Origin: Clostridium_AW sp040797845
GTDB taxonomy: Bacteria > Bacillota > Clostridia > Clostridiales > Clostridiaceae
Assembly (NCBI GenBank): GCA_040797845.1
Contig: JBFNFA010000007.1
Location: forward strand, 146,650 to 210,649
Reading direction: 5' to 3'
Length of the DNA: 64,000 bases
Shown: positions 34,424-42,949 of the stretch, piece by piece
Position numbering within the stretch: the stretch's first letter is position 1
How the letters are laid out: each line of letters opens with the position of its first letter
Notes under the pieces: generated by a model
The model's database searches: none
Told to the model about the DNA's origin: nothing
Seen by the model: only the letters and a program-made list of their open reading frames with translations
Made by a program: the position numbers and the translations under genes

Positions 34424-35380
34424 TTAGAATTTTCCTTCTTTCAAAATGTTAGTTAAATCATCAAGCATTAGGTTAGCAGCTTTTATACCACCTGCTGTAT
34501 TCCATATAATATCGTCTACTTTAAATGCTTTATTATTCTTAACTACATTTAGAGATTGGAATAATGGATCATTTAACCATTCCTCTTCTCTAGCAAGGCC
34601 TTTTCCATCGCCAGTATCATAAGTGAAATAGAACATTACATCTCCATCAGCTTCTTTTAATCTTTCTTTGCCGATTTCATTAACGAATTCTGTTCCTTGT
34701 TGAGTTGATGGTCTTTTAAATCCTATTTCTTTAAGAATAGTTCCTGAGAAAGTATCTCCAAGGTATATTCTAGTTTTTCCAGCCATAAATCTAACAAGTG
34801 ATATTTCAGTATCTAACTTATCTTTATAAGTGTCTCTTATAGAAGCGATCTTATCTTCGTATTCTTTTAAAGCTTTATTCCCTTCAGCTTCTTTATTTAA
34901 AACTTTAGCATAGAACTTGAAATTATCTTTCCATGCTCCTCTTATTGTATCTGAATAAACAGTTGGCGCTATTGCCTTTAATTGATCATATATTTTTTCA
35001 TGTCTCATTTTATTACCAATTATTAAATCGGGTTTTAAAGCAGCAACGGCCTCTACATTTACAGATGATTCTTTTCCAAGAGGTTTAACTCCTTCAAGAT
35101 CACTTTTAGTATGTTCATACCAATCACCTGTAACACCAGTTACAGCACCTACTGGTTTAACTCCAAGGGTAATAAGTGCTTCTGCACCTTCATTGGTTAA
35201 TATAACAACCTTTTGAGGATTTGCAGGAATTTCTGATGTTCCCATAGCATGTTCTATAGATATAGTCTTCCCCTTTGACGCGTTCTCCTTTGAGGTGTTC
35301 TCGGTTTTGCTTGAGCATCCTACAAATAAACTTGTAGCTACTATACTTGATAAAATTATAGACAATAATTTTTTTGTCAT
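34424..35380 (-). CDS. Iron-siderophore ABC transporter substrate-binding lipoprotein
   Basis: The 318-residue protein has a lipoprotein signal with lipobox LFVGC (Cys22) and the two-lobed FhuD/YfiY-type fold: PQKVVILTNEGAEALITLGVKPVG, then NVEAVAALKPDLIIGN, and a final long helix (IKAANLMLDDLTNIL). It should capture a ferric siderophore or heme-type ligand outside the membrane. It is divergent from the two permeases and shares with them an intergenic region with Fur-like dyads. Confidence 0.88.
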   Translation of the reverse strand: MTKKLLSIILSSIVATSLFVGCSSKTENTSKENASKGKTISIEHAMGTSEIPANPQKVVILTNEGAEALITLGVKPVGAVTGVTGDWYEHTKSDLEGVKPLGKESSVNVEAVAALKPDLIIGNKMRHEKIYDQLKAIAPTVYSDTIRGAWKDNFKFYAKVLNKEAEGNKALKEYEDKIASIRDTYKDKLDTEISLVRFMAGKTRIYLGDTFSGTILKEIGFKRPSTQQGTEFVNEIGKERLKEADGDVMFYFTYDTGDGKGLAREEEWLNDPLFQSLNVVKNNKAFKVDDIIWNTAGGIKAANLMLDDLTNILKEGKF

Positions 35381-35436
35381 ATGTATAAACCCCCTAAATA
35401 AATGCGTTTTGTGTCGAATATTGTAGATTTATTCGC

Positions 35437-35483
35437 TTAATTATGATATCATAATTAATATTGATTATCAATACCAATTGATA
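35437..35483. promoter_or_regulatory. Probable Fur operators between siderophore genes
   Basis: Positions 35437-35458 form a perfect 22-bp palindrome (half TTAATTATGAT). Next to it TATCAAT-acca-ATTGATA (35466-35483) is a second dyad of Fur-box character. They sit between divergent iron-uptake genes, as expected for Fur control. Confidence 0.6.
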
Positions 35484-35524
35484 GCAATTTTAAATTAAGC
35501 AGTAAATTAAAAGGAGAAAGTTAT

Positions 35525-36529
35525 ATGAAAAATATTCTAAGAAGCAATAAAAGCAAAGCAGTTTTACTTTTGCCGCTAATAGTATTAATTTTTGTATTAT
35601 GTTATTTAAGTATTACTAAAGGATTTATACATACATCATATGATATGGTCTTAGATACATATAGAAACTTTAATAATTCTCAAGAACATATAATTATAAA
35701 AACTTCTAGAGTTCCAAGAACTTTAAATGCTTTTTTAGTTGGAGGAGCACTTGGATTATCAGGACTTTTAACTCAGGGATTAACAAGAAATAAATTAGCT
35801 TCCCCAAGCATATTAGGTATAAATTCTGGAGCGGTTTTTACCCTTGTTATAGCTATAACCTACTTTCCGCAGATATCTTTTTTAGGTCTTATGTGGGTAT
35901 CTTTCTTTGGAGCATTAGGTGCAGCTATATTAGTATATGTATTATCTGGGGGACTTTCAGGAGATGTGAGACCTATGGATTTAACATTAGGCGGAAGTGC
36001 CATATCAGCATTACTGTTTTCTTTGACTCAAGGCATTCTATATAAAAATGATACTGCCTTAGAGGAAGTTGTTTATTGGATGACAGGCTCTGTGGAAGGA
36101 AAAAAAATAGAACTTATTCTTCAATTTGCTCCAATAATACTTGTAGTAATAATTTGTACATTATTCATTGGAAAAAAACTTAATGTATTCTCATTAGGAG
36201 AGGAAATGGCAAGGTCTTTAGGAATGAAAACACTATATCTAAAAATACTTATAATAGCCATAGTGGCGGTTTTATCAGGTGTATCCGTAGCTCTTGCAGG
36301 ACCTGTAGCTTTTATTGGACTTGTAACTCCCCACATAGTACATAAGTTTATTGGTACAGACTATAGATGGCTCATACCATTTTCTATTTTAATAGGAGCT
36401 TCAATATTATTGTCTGCTGATATAATGTCTAGATTTATAATATATCCAAAGGAAGTTCCAGTTGGCGCATTAACTGCACTTATAGGGGGACCATTCTTCA
36501 TATATGTCGCTAAAAGGAGGAATAATTAA
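35525..36529 (+). CDS. FecCD-type siderophore permease (first subunit)
   Basis: The 334-residue membrane protein has nine to ten hydrophobic segments and the FecCD marks (RVPRTLNAFLVGGALGLSGLLTQGLTRN, then GPVAFIGLVTPHIVHKF, and the final PVGALTALIGGPFFIYV). AAAGGAGAAAG precedes the ATG; its stop overlaps the next start. It makes a heterodimer with the protein at 36529. Confidence 0.92.
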   Translation: MKNILRSNKSKAVLLLPLIVLIFVLCYLSITKGFIHTSYDMVLDTYRNFNNSQEHIIIKTSRVPRTLNAFLVGGALGLSGLLTQGLTRNKLASPSILGINSGAVFTLVIAITYFPQISFLGLMWVSFFGALGAAILVYVLSGGLSGDVRPMDLTLGGSAISALLFSLTQGILYKNDTALEEVVYWMTGSVEGKKIELILQFAPIILVVIICTLFIGKKLNVFSLGEEMARSLGMKTLYLKILIIAIVAVLSGVSVALAGPVAFIGLVTPHIVHKFIGTDYRWLIPFSILIGASILLSADIMSRFIIYPKEVPVGALTALIGGPFFIYVAKRRNN

Positions 36530-37554
36530 TGGTTAACATAAGTAAAAAAACTATAAAAATAAGTGAAATTTTATTAATTATTACCCTCTTGATAATGACT
36601 CTATCATTAAGTATAGGGGAAGTAATGGTAAATCCCTTAGATGTTTTTAAAAGCATACTAGGCATGGATACAGGATTCTCCTCTATTTTAGTAATGAATA
36701 TAAGATTACCAAGAATTCTTGTAGCCTTTTTTGTTGGAGCATCCTTAGCATTATCTGGTGCTATACTTCAAGGAGTGGTTAAGAATAATTTAGCTTCACC
36801 TAATATATTAGGAATAGTAGATGGGGGAGCCGTTGGTGCTTTAGTATTTTTGACGATTTTTATAGACCCTAAAAATAACTCACTAACAACTTCAATATTG
36901 TATATGCCATTATTTACTTTTGCATTTTCATTTTTAGCATTAATGTTTATATTTTTTATTTGCGGAAAATCAGCCTCAACAAACAAGCTAATTATAATAG
37001 GAATTGGAGTTTCTGCTATTTTTAAAGCACTAACTAATATCCTTATAATAAATGGACCAGTAGTTTTTATAAAAGAAGCTACAACTTGGATAACCGGAAC
37101 TATATATGGTGCTAATTGGACTCATGCAATGTTAATTACAGTAATATTTTTTGCTTTTACTATAATGGCTTTAATATTTATAAAAGAGTTAAATCTTCAT
37201 CAACTAGAAGATGAGGTTATAACAGTACTTGGTAGTAATGTACATAAGAGTAGACTTATACTTCTATGTATTTCAGCTGGATTAACTGCAGGAGCAGTAA
37301 CTATTGGAGGAGGTATAGCATTTGTAGGTTTAATAGCTCCACATATAGCTAGAAAGCTTGTAGATTCAAAGTTTGAAAATTTAATACCCCTTTCAATACT
37401 TATAGGTGGAATAATAACTCTATTAGCTGATTTTGCTTCTAAGTGGTTATTTTATCCCCAAGACTTACCTATAGGTATATTTACAGCTTCTATAGGAGCA
37501 CCTTACTTTATATATCTTTTAATTAAAAATAGAAAGTACTCAAAGGGGAGATAG
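36529..37554 (+). CDS. FecCD-type siderophore permease (second subunit)
   Basis: The 341-residue FecCD permease has RLPRILVAFFVGASLALSGAILQGVVKNNLASP, GGGIAFVGLIAPHIARKL and a final PIGIFTASIGAPYFIYLL. The one-base overlap with the previous stop and a GGAGG site indicate coupled translation. Confidence 0.92.
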   Translation: MVNISKKTIKISEILLIITLLIMTLSLSIGEVMVNPLDVFKSILGMDTGFSSILVMNIRLPRILVAFFVGASLALSGAILQGVVKNNLASPNILGIVDGGAVGALVFLTIFIDPKNNSLTTSILYMPLFTFAFSFLALMFIFFICGKSASTNKLIIIGIGVSAIFKALTNILIINGPVVFIKEATTWITGTIYGANWTHAMLITVIFFAFTIMALIFIKELNLHQLEDEVITVLGSNVHKSRLILLCISAGLTAGAVTIGGGIAFVGLIAPHIARKLVDSKFENLIPLSILIGGIITLLADFASKWLFYPQDLPIGIFTASIGAPYFIYLLIKNRKYSKGR

Positions 37555-37556
37555 AA

Positions 37557-38327
37557 ATGATAAAAATAAATGATCTAAAATTATGTTATGATGAAAAAAT
37601 TATATTAGATAATATTAATTTGAGTATAGAAAAGGGAAAGATTACAGCTCTAATTGGTTCTAATGGGTGCGGGAAAACTACATTAATAAAGGCTATAGCG
37701 AGAATACTTGCTCCTAAGAAAGGAACTGTCTTAATGGAGGATAAAGATATTCTTAAAATGCCATCAAAAGAGGTATCAAAGCTACTAGCAATGCTTCCTC
37801 AAAGCAGTAATGCTCCAGAAGACTTAACTATTTATGATTTGGTAAAACAAGGAAGGTATCCATATCATAATTTATTATCATTTTGGAGTAAGAAAGATGA
37901 ATCCATAGTTTTAGAATCCATAAGAAAGATGGGACTTATAGATGAAAAAGATAGAACTCTAGGAAATCTTTCTGGTGGACAAAGACAAAGAGCTTGGATT
38001 GCTCTAGCTTTAGCACAAGATACTGATATTATACTTTTAGATGAACCTACGAATCACTTAGACATAAAATATCAATTAGAAATTTTAAATATACTAAAGG
38101 AGCTAAATGAAAAAGAAAATAGAACTATAGTAATGGTTATTCATGACATAAATCATGCTTTAAAATATGCCCATAATATAATTGCTTTAAAAGATGGAAA
38201 TATATTGGCTCAGGGTCCTAAGGAAGATATTATAAATGAGAATCTTATAAAAAACGCATTTGGTGTTGATTGTAAGCTTATTACCTCGCCTGTAGATAAC
38301 TGCAAAATATGTGTACCTTTTATATAG
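37557..38327 (+). CDS. Siderophore ABC transporter ATP-binding protein
   Basis: The 256-residue ATPase has Walker A GSNGCGKTT (34-42), Q-loop LPQSS, signature LSGGQRQRAWIALALAQ, Walker B IILLDEPTNHLD, and VIHDINHAL. It matches FhuC/FecE/YusV-type subunits. It follows the permease stop by two bases and closes the uptake operon, with a strong terminator at 38376. Confidence 0.92.
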   Translation: MIKINDLKLCYDEKIILDNINLSIEKGKITALIGSNGCGKTTLIKAIARILAPKKGTVLMEDKDILKMPSKEVSKLLAMLPQSSNAPEDLTIYDLVKQGRYPYHNLLSFWSKKDESIVLESIRKMGLIDEKDRTLGNLSGGQRQRAWIALALAQDTDIILLDEPTNHLDIKYQLEILNILKELNEKENRTIVMVIHDINHALKYAHNIIALKDGNILAQGPKEDIINENLIKNAFGVDCKLITSPVDNCKICVPFI

Positions 38328-38375
38328 CCACAATCAAGTGGAATGTTTTATATTGAACCGGTTTTTGTAAGTTTA

Positions 38376-38416
38376 TAAAAAGCACTGCTCCTTACTTAGA
38401 GGAGACAGTGCTTTTT
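38376..38416 (+). terminator. Terminator of the siderophore operon
   Basis: AAAAAGCACTG-CTCC and GGAG-a-CAGTGCTTTTT pair around a nine-base loop, ending in five T. Confidence 0.85.
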
Positions 38417-38441
38417 CATGAAATTTTTATTTGTTAACGTA

Positions 38442-38502
38442 TTGACAAATTTAGAAAAAAAGCATATAATTCATGATATAGATGATAATGATAATCAATA
38501 TC
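38442..38502 (+). promoter_or_regulatory. Promoter with near-consensus Fur box before flavodoxin
   Basis: TTGACA (38442-38447) and TATAAT (38465-38470) are 17 bases apart. GATAATGATAATCAATATC (38484-38502) matches the classic 19-bp Fur consensus at 18 positions and lies over the early transcribed region. The downstream flavodoxin should be expressed under iron starvation. Confidence 0.88.
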
Positions 38503-38519
38503 AATGAGGAGGAATTAAT

Positions 38520-38948
38520 ATGAAAAATATTTTAATTGTTTATTGGAGTGGTACAGGAAATACAGAACAAATGGCAGCTGCTATAGCTGAAGGAGCTAAG
38601 AATGAGAATGTAGAAGTTGAACTTTTACCTGTAAGCCAAGCTACATTGGACAAGGTGAAAAACGCAAATGCGCTAGCTTTAGGGTGCCCATCCATGGGTT
38701 CCGAGGTATTAGAAGAATATGAAATGGAACCTTTTGTAGAGTCTATATCTAACGATGTTTCAGGAAAACCATTAGCACTTTTTGGATCCTATGATTGGGG
38801 CGATGGTCAATGGATGAGAGAATGGGTAGAAAGAATGGAAGATTGCGGAGCTAATCTTATTCATGAAGGATTAATAATACACTTAACTCCTGAGGATGAT
38901 GGATTAGAAGAATGCAAAGAACTAGGGAAAAAACTTGCAGAGGCATAG
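38520..38948 (+). CDS. Flavodoxin
   Basis: The 142-residue protein has the FMN phosphate loop WSGTGNTEQMA (9-19), the tryptophan-bearing FMN loop region (LGCPSMGSE) and GSYDWGDGQWMREW. It is a short-chain flavodoxin that can replace ferredoxin when iron is short. The Fur box directly upstream agrees with this role. Confidence 0.92.
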   Translation: MKNILIVYWSGTGNTEQMAAAIAEGAKNENVEVELLPVSQATLDKVKNANALALGCPSMGSEVLEEYEMEPFVESISNDVSGKPLALFGSYDWGDGQWMREWVERMEDCGANLIHEGLIIHLTPEDDGLEECKELGKKLAEA

Positions 38949-38999
38949 GAAAAATCAGTTAATAATGGGATTTTAGAAATAAAAAAAGGAGGTCGACTT

Positions 39000-39629
39000 A
39001 TGATTCACACCATGCTAAAAGAATATATGAGTATAATTGATTGCATGGAAGATAAAGAATATTTATTTGCAAGAATTACATATTACATAGCGCCAACCCT
39101 TGTGGATCGTAAGCCGTCCACTAGTATTACTCTTAACAAAGATGGACGTAACTGCTATATGCTTTGGGAGCGTTACAAAGAAGAATTTAAGAAAAAGTAT
39201 GGAATAGAGTACTATGAAATGAGACGAAATGAAAATGGTATTACCGTATTATTTTATCAAACTCAAGCACTTAAAGATGTAATTTATGAAAGAGAAAACA
39301 TGCAATTTCTTAAAGGTTTTGGATATAAGGAAAATATGTCTATAGAAAAGTGTTTAATTATATTAAAAAGAAGATTTGAAGGAATTTGTCCACATGAGAT
39401 GGGTATATTTCTCGGAATCCCCTTAGAGGATGTTATTACTTTTATAGAATGTCCCAATAAAGAGTGTCTTCTTTGTGGATATTGGAAGGCATATAGTAAT
39501 ATAGAAGATTCAAGAGTAAAGTTTTTTTGCTATGATAGGGCAAAGGCAAATGTGATACAGGCAGTGTTAAAGGGTATTGATCTTTCTATGTTTATTAGGC
39601 AAAGCAGAGTGTATCCTAGTGTAATCTAG
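39000..39629 (+). CDS. DUF3793 family protein
   Basis: The 209-residue protein has CPHEMGIFLGIPLEDVITFIE in the last third and a conserved C-L-L-C-G-Y-W-K-x-Y segment. This agrees with DUF3793, a clostridial family of unknown function often found near iron or heme genes. It follows flavodoxin by 51 bases with AAAGGAGG upstream and may share its Fur-controlled transcript. It is cytoplasmic, with several cysteines (C154-C157 region) that might bind metal. Confidence 0.8.
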   Translation: MIHTMLKEYMSIIDCMEDKEYLFARITYYIAPTLVDRKPSTSITLNKDGRNCYMLWERYKEEFKKKYGIEYYEMRRNENGITVLFYQTQALKDVIYERENMQFLKGFGYKENMSIEKCLIILKRRFEGICPHEMGIFLGIPLEDVITFIECPNKECLLCGYWKAYSNIEDSRVKFFCYDRAKANVIQAVLKGIDLSMFIRQSRVYPSVI

Positions 39630-39729
39630 GTTAAAGGATATATGGGAAGTATTAATTTATTAAAGGGAATAATGTAACTTTAGTAAGGAAAAACTATAGG
39701 TTAGAATTCGTATGGAAAGGATGAATGAT

Positions 39730-40953
39730 ATGTCTTTAAACCATAGTATTTATGTCTATAGTGAAATTGGCAAATTAAAATCTGTTCTTCTTCATTGTCC
39801 AGGTGAAGAAATAGAAAACATAGTACCAGACTATCTAAGAAGGCTTTTATTTGATGAGATCGCCTATTTAGATCAGGCCCGCAGAGAACATAATCAATTT
39901 GCTGAAATCCTAAGAAATGAAGGAGTAGAAATTATCTATCTTACTGATTTAATGGCAGAGGTTTTAGAGGATTCAGAAGTTAGGAATGAATTTTTAAAGG
40001 AATTTATGGAGGAAGGAAAGGTTGTAACAGGAGGACTTCAAGAAGCTATAATGGAGTTTTTTAGCCCTTATAATTCAAGGGAGTTTATAAAAAAATGCAT
40101 AGCAGGAGTTAGAAAAGAAGAACTTAAACATATCAAACCTAAATCCTTAGGTGATATGATTAAAAATCCATATCCTTTCTACCTTGATCCAATTCCTAAT
40201 ATGTATTTTCAAAGGGATCCTTTTGCATCCATTGGAAGAGGAATTTCCTTAAATGTTATGGCTAATGAAACCAGAAATAGGGAAACTATATTTGCGAAAT
40301 ATATTTTTAAATATCATCCTAGATTTAAAGGTGTACCTAGATGGTACAATAGAGATAAAACTCATCCAATTGAAGGGGGAGATATTTTAGTTCTTTCTGA
40401 TAAAGTTTTAGCTATAGGAATTAGTGATAGAACTAGGCCAATAGCTATTGAAAGATTAGCTTATAATCTTTTGAACTCTGAGGAAGGTTTTGAAACTGTT
40501 TTAGCTTTTGATATTCCGAAGACAAGAGCTTATATGCATTTAGATACAGTATTTACTATGGTTGATTACGATCAGTTTACCATATATCCTGTCATTGAAG
40601 AGCCTTTAGATGTATATAGTATTACCAAAGGAAAAAATAATGAGATTAGCATTAAATATGAACAAGGGGATTTGTCTGATATATTAAAAAAACACTTGAA
40701 TTTACCGGCGGTAAATTTAATAAGGTGTGGAGATGGCGACAGTATTGCAGCTAGAAGAGAGCAGTGGAATGATGGAAGTAATACTCTTGCTATATCGCCA
40801 GGAAAAGTTGTTTGTTATAATCGCAATCATGTAACAAATAAAGTATTAAGAAGAAATAATATAGAGGTACTAGAATTTGAGTCCTATGAGTTATCCAGAG
40901 GACGTGGTGGCCCAAGATGCATGAGCATGCCTTTAGTTAGAGAAAAACTATAA
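39730..40953 (+). CDS. arcA: Arginine deiminase
   Basis: The 407-residue enzyme converts arginine to citrulline and ammonia. It has SEIGKLKSVLLHCPG at the start, FQRDPFASIG, HLDTVFTMVD, IEGGD, and the C-terminal GGPRCMSMPL with catalytic Cys397. Of three close ATGs the third (39730) is best placed after GGAAAGG. No arcB or arcC is adjacent, so the pathway must be completed elsewhere or the gene has an acid-resistance role. Confidence 0.95.
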   Translation: MSLNHSIYVYSEIGKLKSVLLHCPGEEIENIVPDYLRRLLFDEIAYLDQARREHNQFAEILRNEGVEIIYLTDLMAEVLEDSEVRNEFLKEFMEEGKVVTGGLQEAIMEFFSPYNSREFIKKCIAGVRKEELKHIKPKSLGDMIKNPYPFYLDPIPNMYFQRDPFASIGRGISLNVMANETRNRETIFAKYIFKYHPRFKGVPRWYNRDKTHPIEGGDILVLSDKVLAIGISDRTRPIAIERLAYNLLNSEEGFETVLAFDIPKTRAYMHLDTVFTMVDYDQFTIYPVIEEPLDVYSITKGKNNEISIKYEQGDLSDILKKHLNLPAVNLIRCGDGDSIAARREQWNDGSNTLAISPGKVVCYNRNHVTNKVLRRNNIEVLEFESYELSRGRGGPRCMSMPLVREKL

Positions 40954-40969
40954 GAAGTGATAAAAGTGG

Positions 40970-40996
40970 AAGAATGGTTAAAGCCATTCTTTTTTA
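40970..40996 (+). terminator. Terminator of arcA
   Basis: AAGAATGG and CCATTCTT pair around TTAAAG, followed by TTTTT. Confidence 0.8.
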
Positions 40997-41135
40997 TATT
41001 CTACTATTATAAAGGAATTTGTTGCATATCTACGGTATTTTTAGTGGTATAAATATTTATTATTAGAAACCTGTTATAATATAAAACATATGCGTATAAA
41101 GCTAAACAATATCAATGTATTTTATGGAGTAATAC

Positions 41136-41306
41136 ATCAAGTGATTCTTAGCTTCAGATGGAGTTTGCTTAAAAGGAAAACTTACTCCAACTGAAGCTTA
41201 GAAGAACTTATCCAGGGACGTAGCATCCGTTATGCACAGCATAAGAACTCTAAATCGCTTTCACAGGGTGCGATGGGAGTATTACGGATGGTAGTCATCG
41301 GATAAA
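41136..41306 (+). repeat. Dispersed structured repeat, middle-size copy (171 bp)
   Basis: It has the same ATCAAGTGATTCTTAG start, hairpin (CTTCAGATGGAGT with ACTCCAACTGAAG) and two-stem module (TTATCC...GGATAA, ATCCGT...ACGGAT) as the copy at 12520. The insert here is about 70 bases and folds into TTATGC/GCATAA and ATCGC/GCGAT stems, giving a multibranch shape. It lies between arcA and the pseudouridine synthase. The rest of the 467-base gap is AT-rich with the arcA terminator and no frame. Confidence 0.88.
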
Positions 41307-41420
41307 GTTATACAAAAATAGAGTAATAAAGAGTAATAATGAAAACAGGTTGTAAAATTAAAGACAGTACTATTGTAATAAATAGTAGACTTTTAAATAT
41401 AGAAAGGATAAAAAATTAGA

Positions 41421-42101
41421 ATGAGAATAAATAAACTTCTTAGCAATCTTGGTTTTTGTTCTAGAAGAGAAACCAATAGACTTATTGAAGAAAATAGAAT
41501 AACAGTGAATGGAGAACTCTGTGAACCAGGGCAATGGGTAGAAGAGGAAGATATTATTCTTATAGACAATAAGCCAATTCCAGTGAAAGATAAAATTTAT
41601 ATTGCATTGAACAAGCCAGTAGGAATTATTTGTACTGCAGCAAAGGAAAAAGAAAATAATATAATTGATTTTATAAATTACTCAGAATATATCTTCCCAG
41701 TAGGTAGATTGGACAAAGCTTCTCAAGGATTAATATTGATGACCAATGATGGTGACTTGGCAAATAAAATTTTAGAATCAGAAAGTGAACATGAAAAAGA
41801 ATACATAGTAACTGTTAATAAACCTTTTGATGATGCTTTTTTAAAAGGAATGGCTGAAGGTGTAGAAATTCTTGGAGTTAAAACAAGACCTTGCAAGGTT
41901 ACTATAATTAATGAAGATACTTTTCGTATTATTCTCACACAGGGACTAAACAAACAAATTCGAAGAATGAGCAAGGTCTTTGGATATACAGTTATACGTT
42001 TAGAGCGCATTCGAATTGTTAATATAAAAATAGATGGTATAGATACTGGTAAATGGCGTAATCTTACGGAGGAAGAGGTAGTAGAATTAAGAAATTTATA
42101 A
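41421..42101 (+). CDS. RluF-family pseudouridine synthase
   Basis: The 226-residue protein has an N-terminal S4 RNA-binding domain (MRINKLLSNLGFCSRRETNRLI) and the RsuA/RluB/E/F catalytic motif GRLDKASQG with its Asp near 95, then LTQGLNKQIRRM. The NKQIRRM form matches RluF, which modifies 23S rRNA near 2604. Members of this group also act on tRNA, so the target is not certain. Confidence 0.87.
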   Translation: MRINKLLSNLGFCSRRETNRLIEENRITVNGELCEPGQWVEEEDIILIDNKPIPVKDKIYIALNKPVGIICTAAKEKENNIIDFINYSEYIFPVGRLDKASQGLILMTNDGDLANKILESESEHEKEYIVTVNKPFDDAFLKGMAEGVEILGVKTRPCKVTIINEDTFRIILTQGLNKQIRRMSKVFGYTVIRLERIRIVNIKIDGIDTGKWRNLTEEEVVELRNL

Positions 42102-42216
42102 AGATAAATTTTTTTCTGTAAAAGTATTTTATAAATTTAAGATAAGATAAATGCAGGAATTTAAATTTGTAAGATGTCAATAATATAAAATTATATATAA
42201 AGAGAGGTACGTTAAT

Positions 42217-42819
42217 ATGAGTAAAGTATTGTATATTAAGGCAAATGCAAAAAAAGAGGAAGAGTCAAGAACTTTTAGAATTTCTAATAGTTTTATTGAG
42301 AAATATAAGGAGCTTAATCCAAATGACGAAATTATAACTTTAGACTTATATAAGGAAGGGATAGGGTTTCTAACAGAGGAAGGAATTAACCTTCATAGAC
42401 CAAAACCAGGAGAAGGTAAAGAGCACCCAATCTTAAAATATGCGTATCAATTTGCAGAAGCAGACAAATATATAGTTGCAGCACCATTTTGGAATTTAAG
42501 TTTTCCAGCAATTTTGAAGGCATACATAGATTATATATGTGTTACAGGAATTACATTCAAATATACAGCAGAGGGGCCAATAGGGTTATGCCAAGGTAAG
42601 AAGGTAGTTCATATTGTTGCAAGAGGTGGCGGATATTCAGAAGGACCAGCGGCAGGATATGAAATGGGAGATAGATATTTGAGAACAATCTTTGGATTCT
42701 TAGGAATAACTGATTTTACTACAATAGCAGCAAATAAACTAGATGTTATTGGTGAAGACGTAGAAGCAATTGTTCAAGCTACAATTGCAGAAGCCCAATA
42801 TAAGGCAAAAAGTTTTTAG
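42217..42819 (+). CDS. azoR: FMN-dependent NADH-azoreductase
   Basis: The 200-residue flavodoxin-fold protein begins VLYIKANAKKEEESRTFRIS and has PFWNLSFPAILKAYIDYI and the ARGGGYSEGP loop of AzoR/AcpD proteins. It reduces azo compounds or quinones with NADH. GAGAGGTAC precedes the ATG. Single gene. Confidence 0.88.
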   Translation: MSKVLYIKANAKKEEESRTFRISNSFIEKYKELNPNDEIITLDLYKEGIGFLTEEGINLHRPKPGEGKEHPILKYAYQFAEADKYIVAAPFWNLSFPAILKAYIDYICVTGITFKYTAEGPIGLCQGKKVVHIVARGGGYSEGPAAGYEMGDRYLRTIFGFLGITDFTTIAANKLDVIGEDVEAIVQATIAEAQYKAKSF

Positions 42820-42949
42820 ACTTTATAAAATGCAGTCTTCGGGTAGAGGTAGATGAATATAAAAAATTATTCCAGCAGGCTAAATATAGAACGCATTTTT
42901 AAATTGCACATATATATAATATTGAGCAATCTTTGAAAGGAGGATTTCT

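Noticed and set aside
41136..41306. Repeat as an arginine- or rRNA-related riboswitch for adjacent genes
   Set aside because: The same core lies before an acetyltransferase and a PadR gene, so there is no common gene type downstream.
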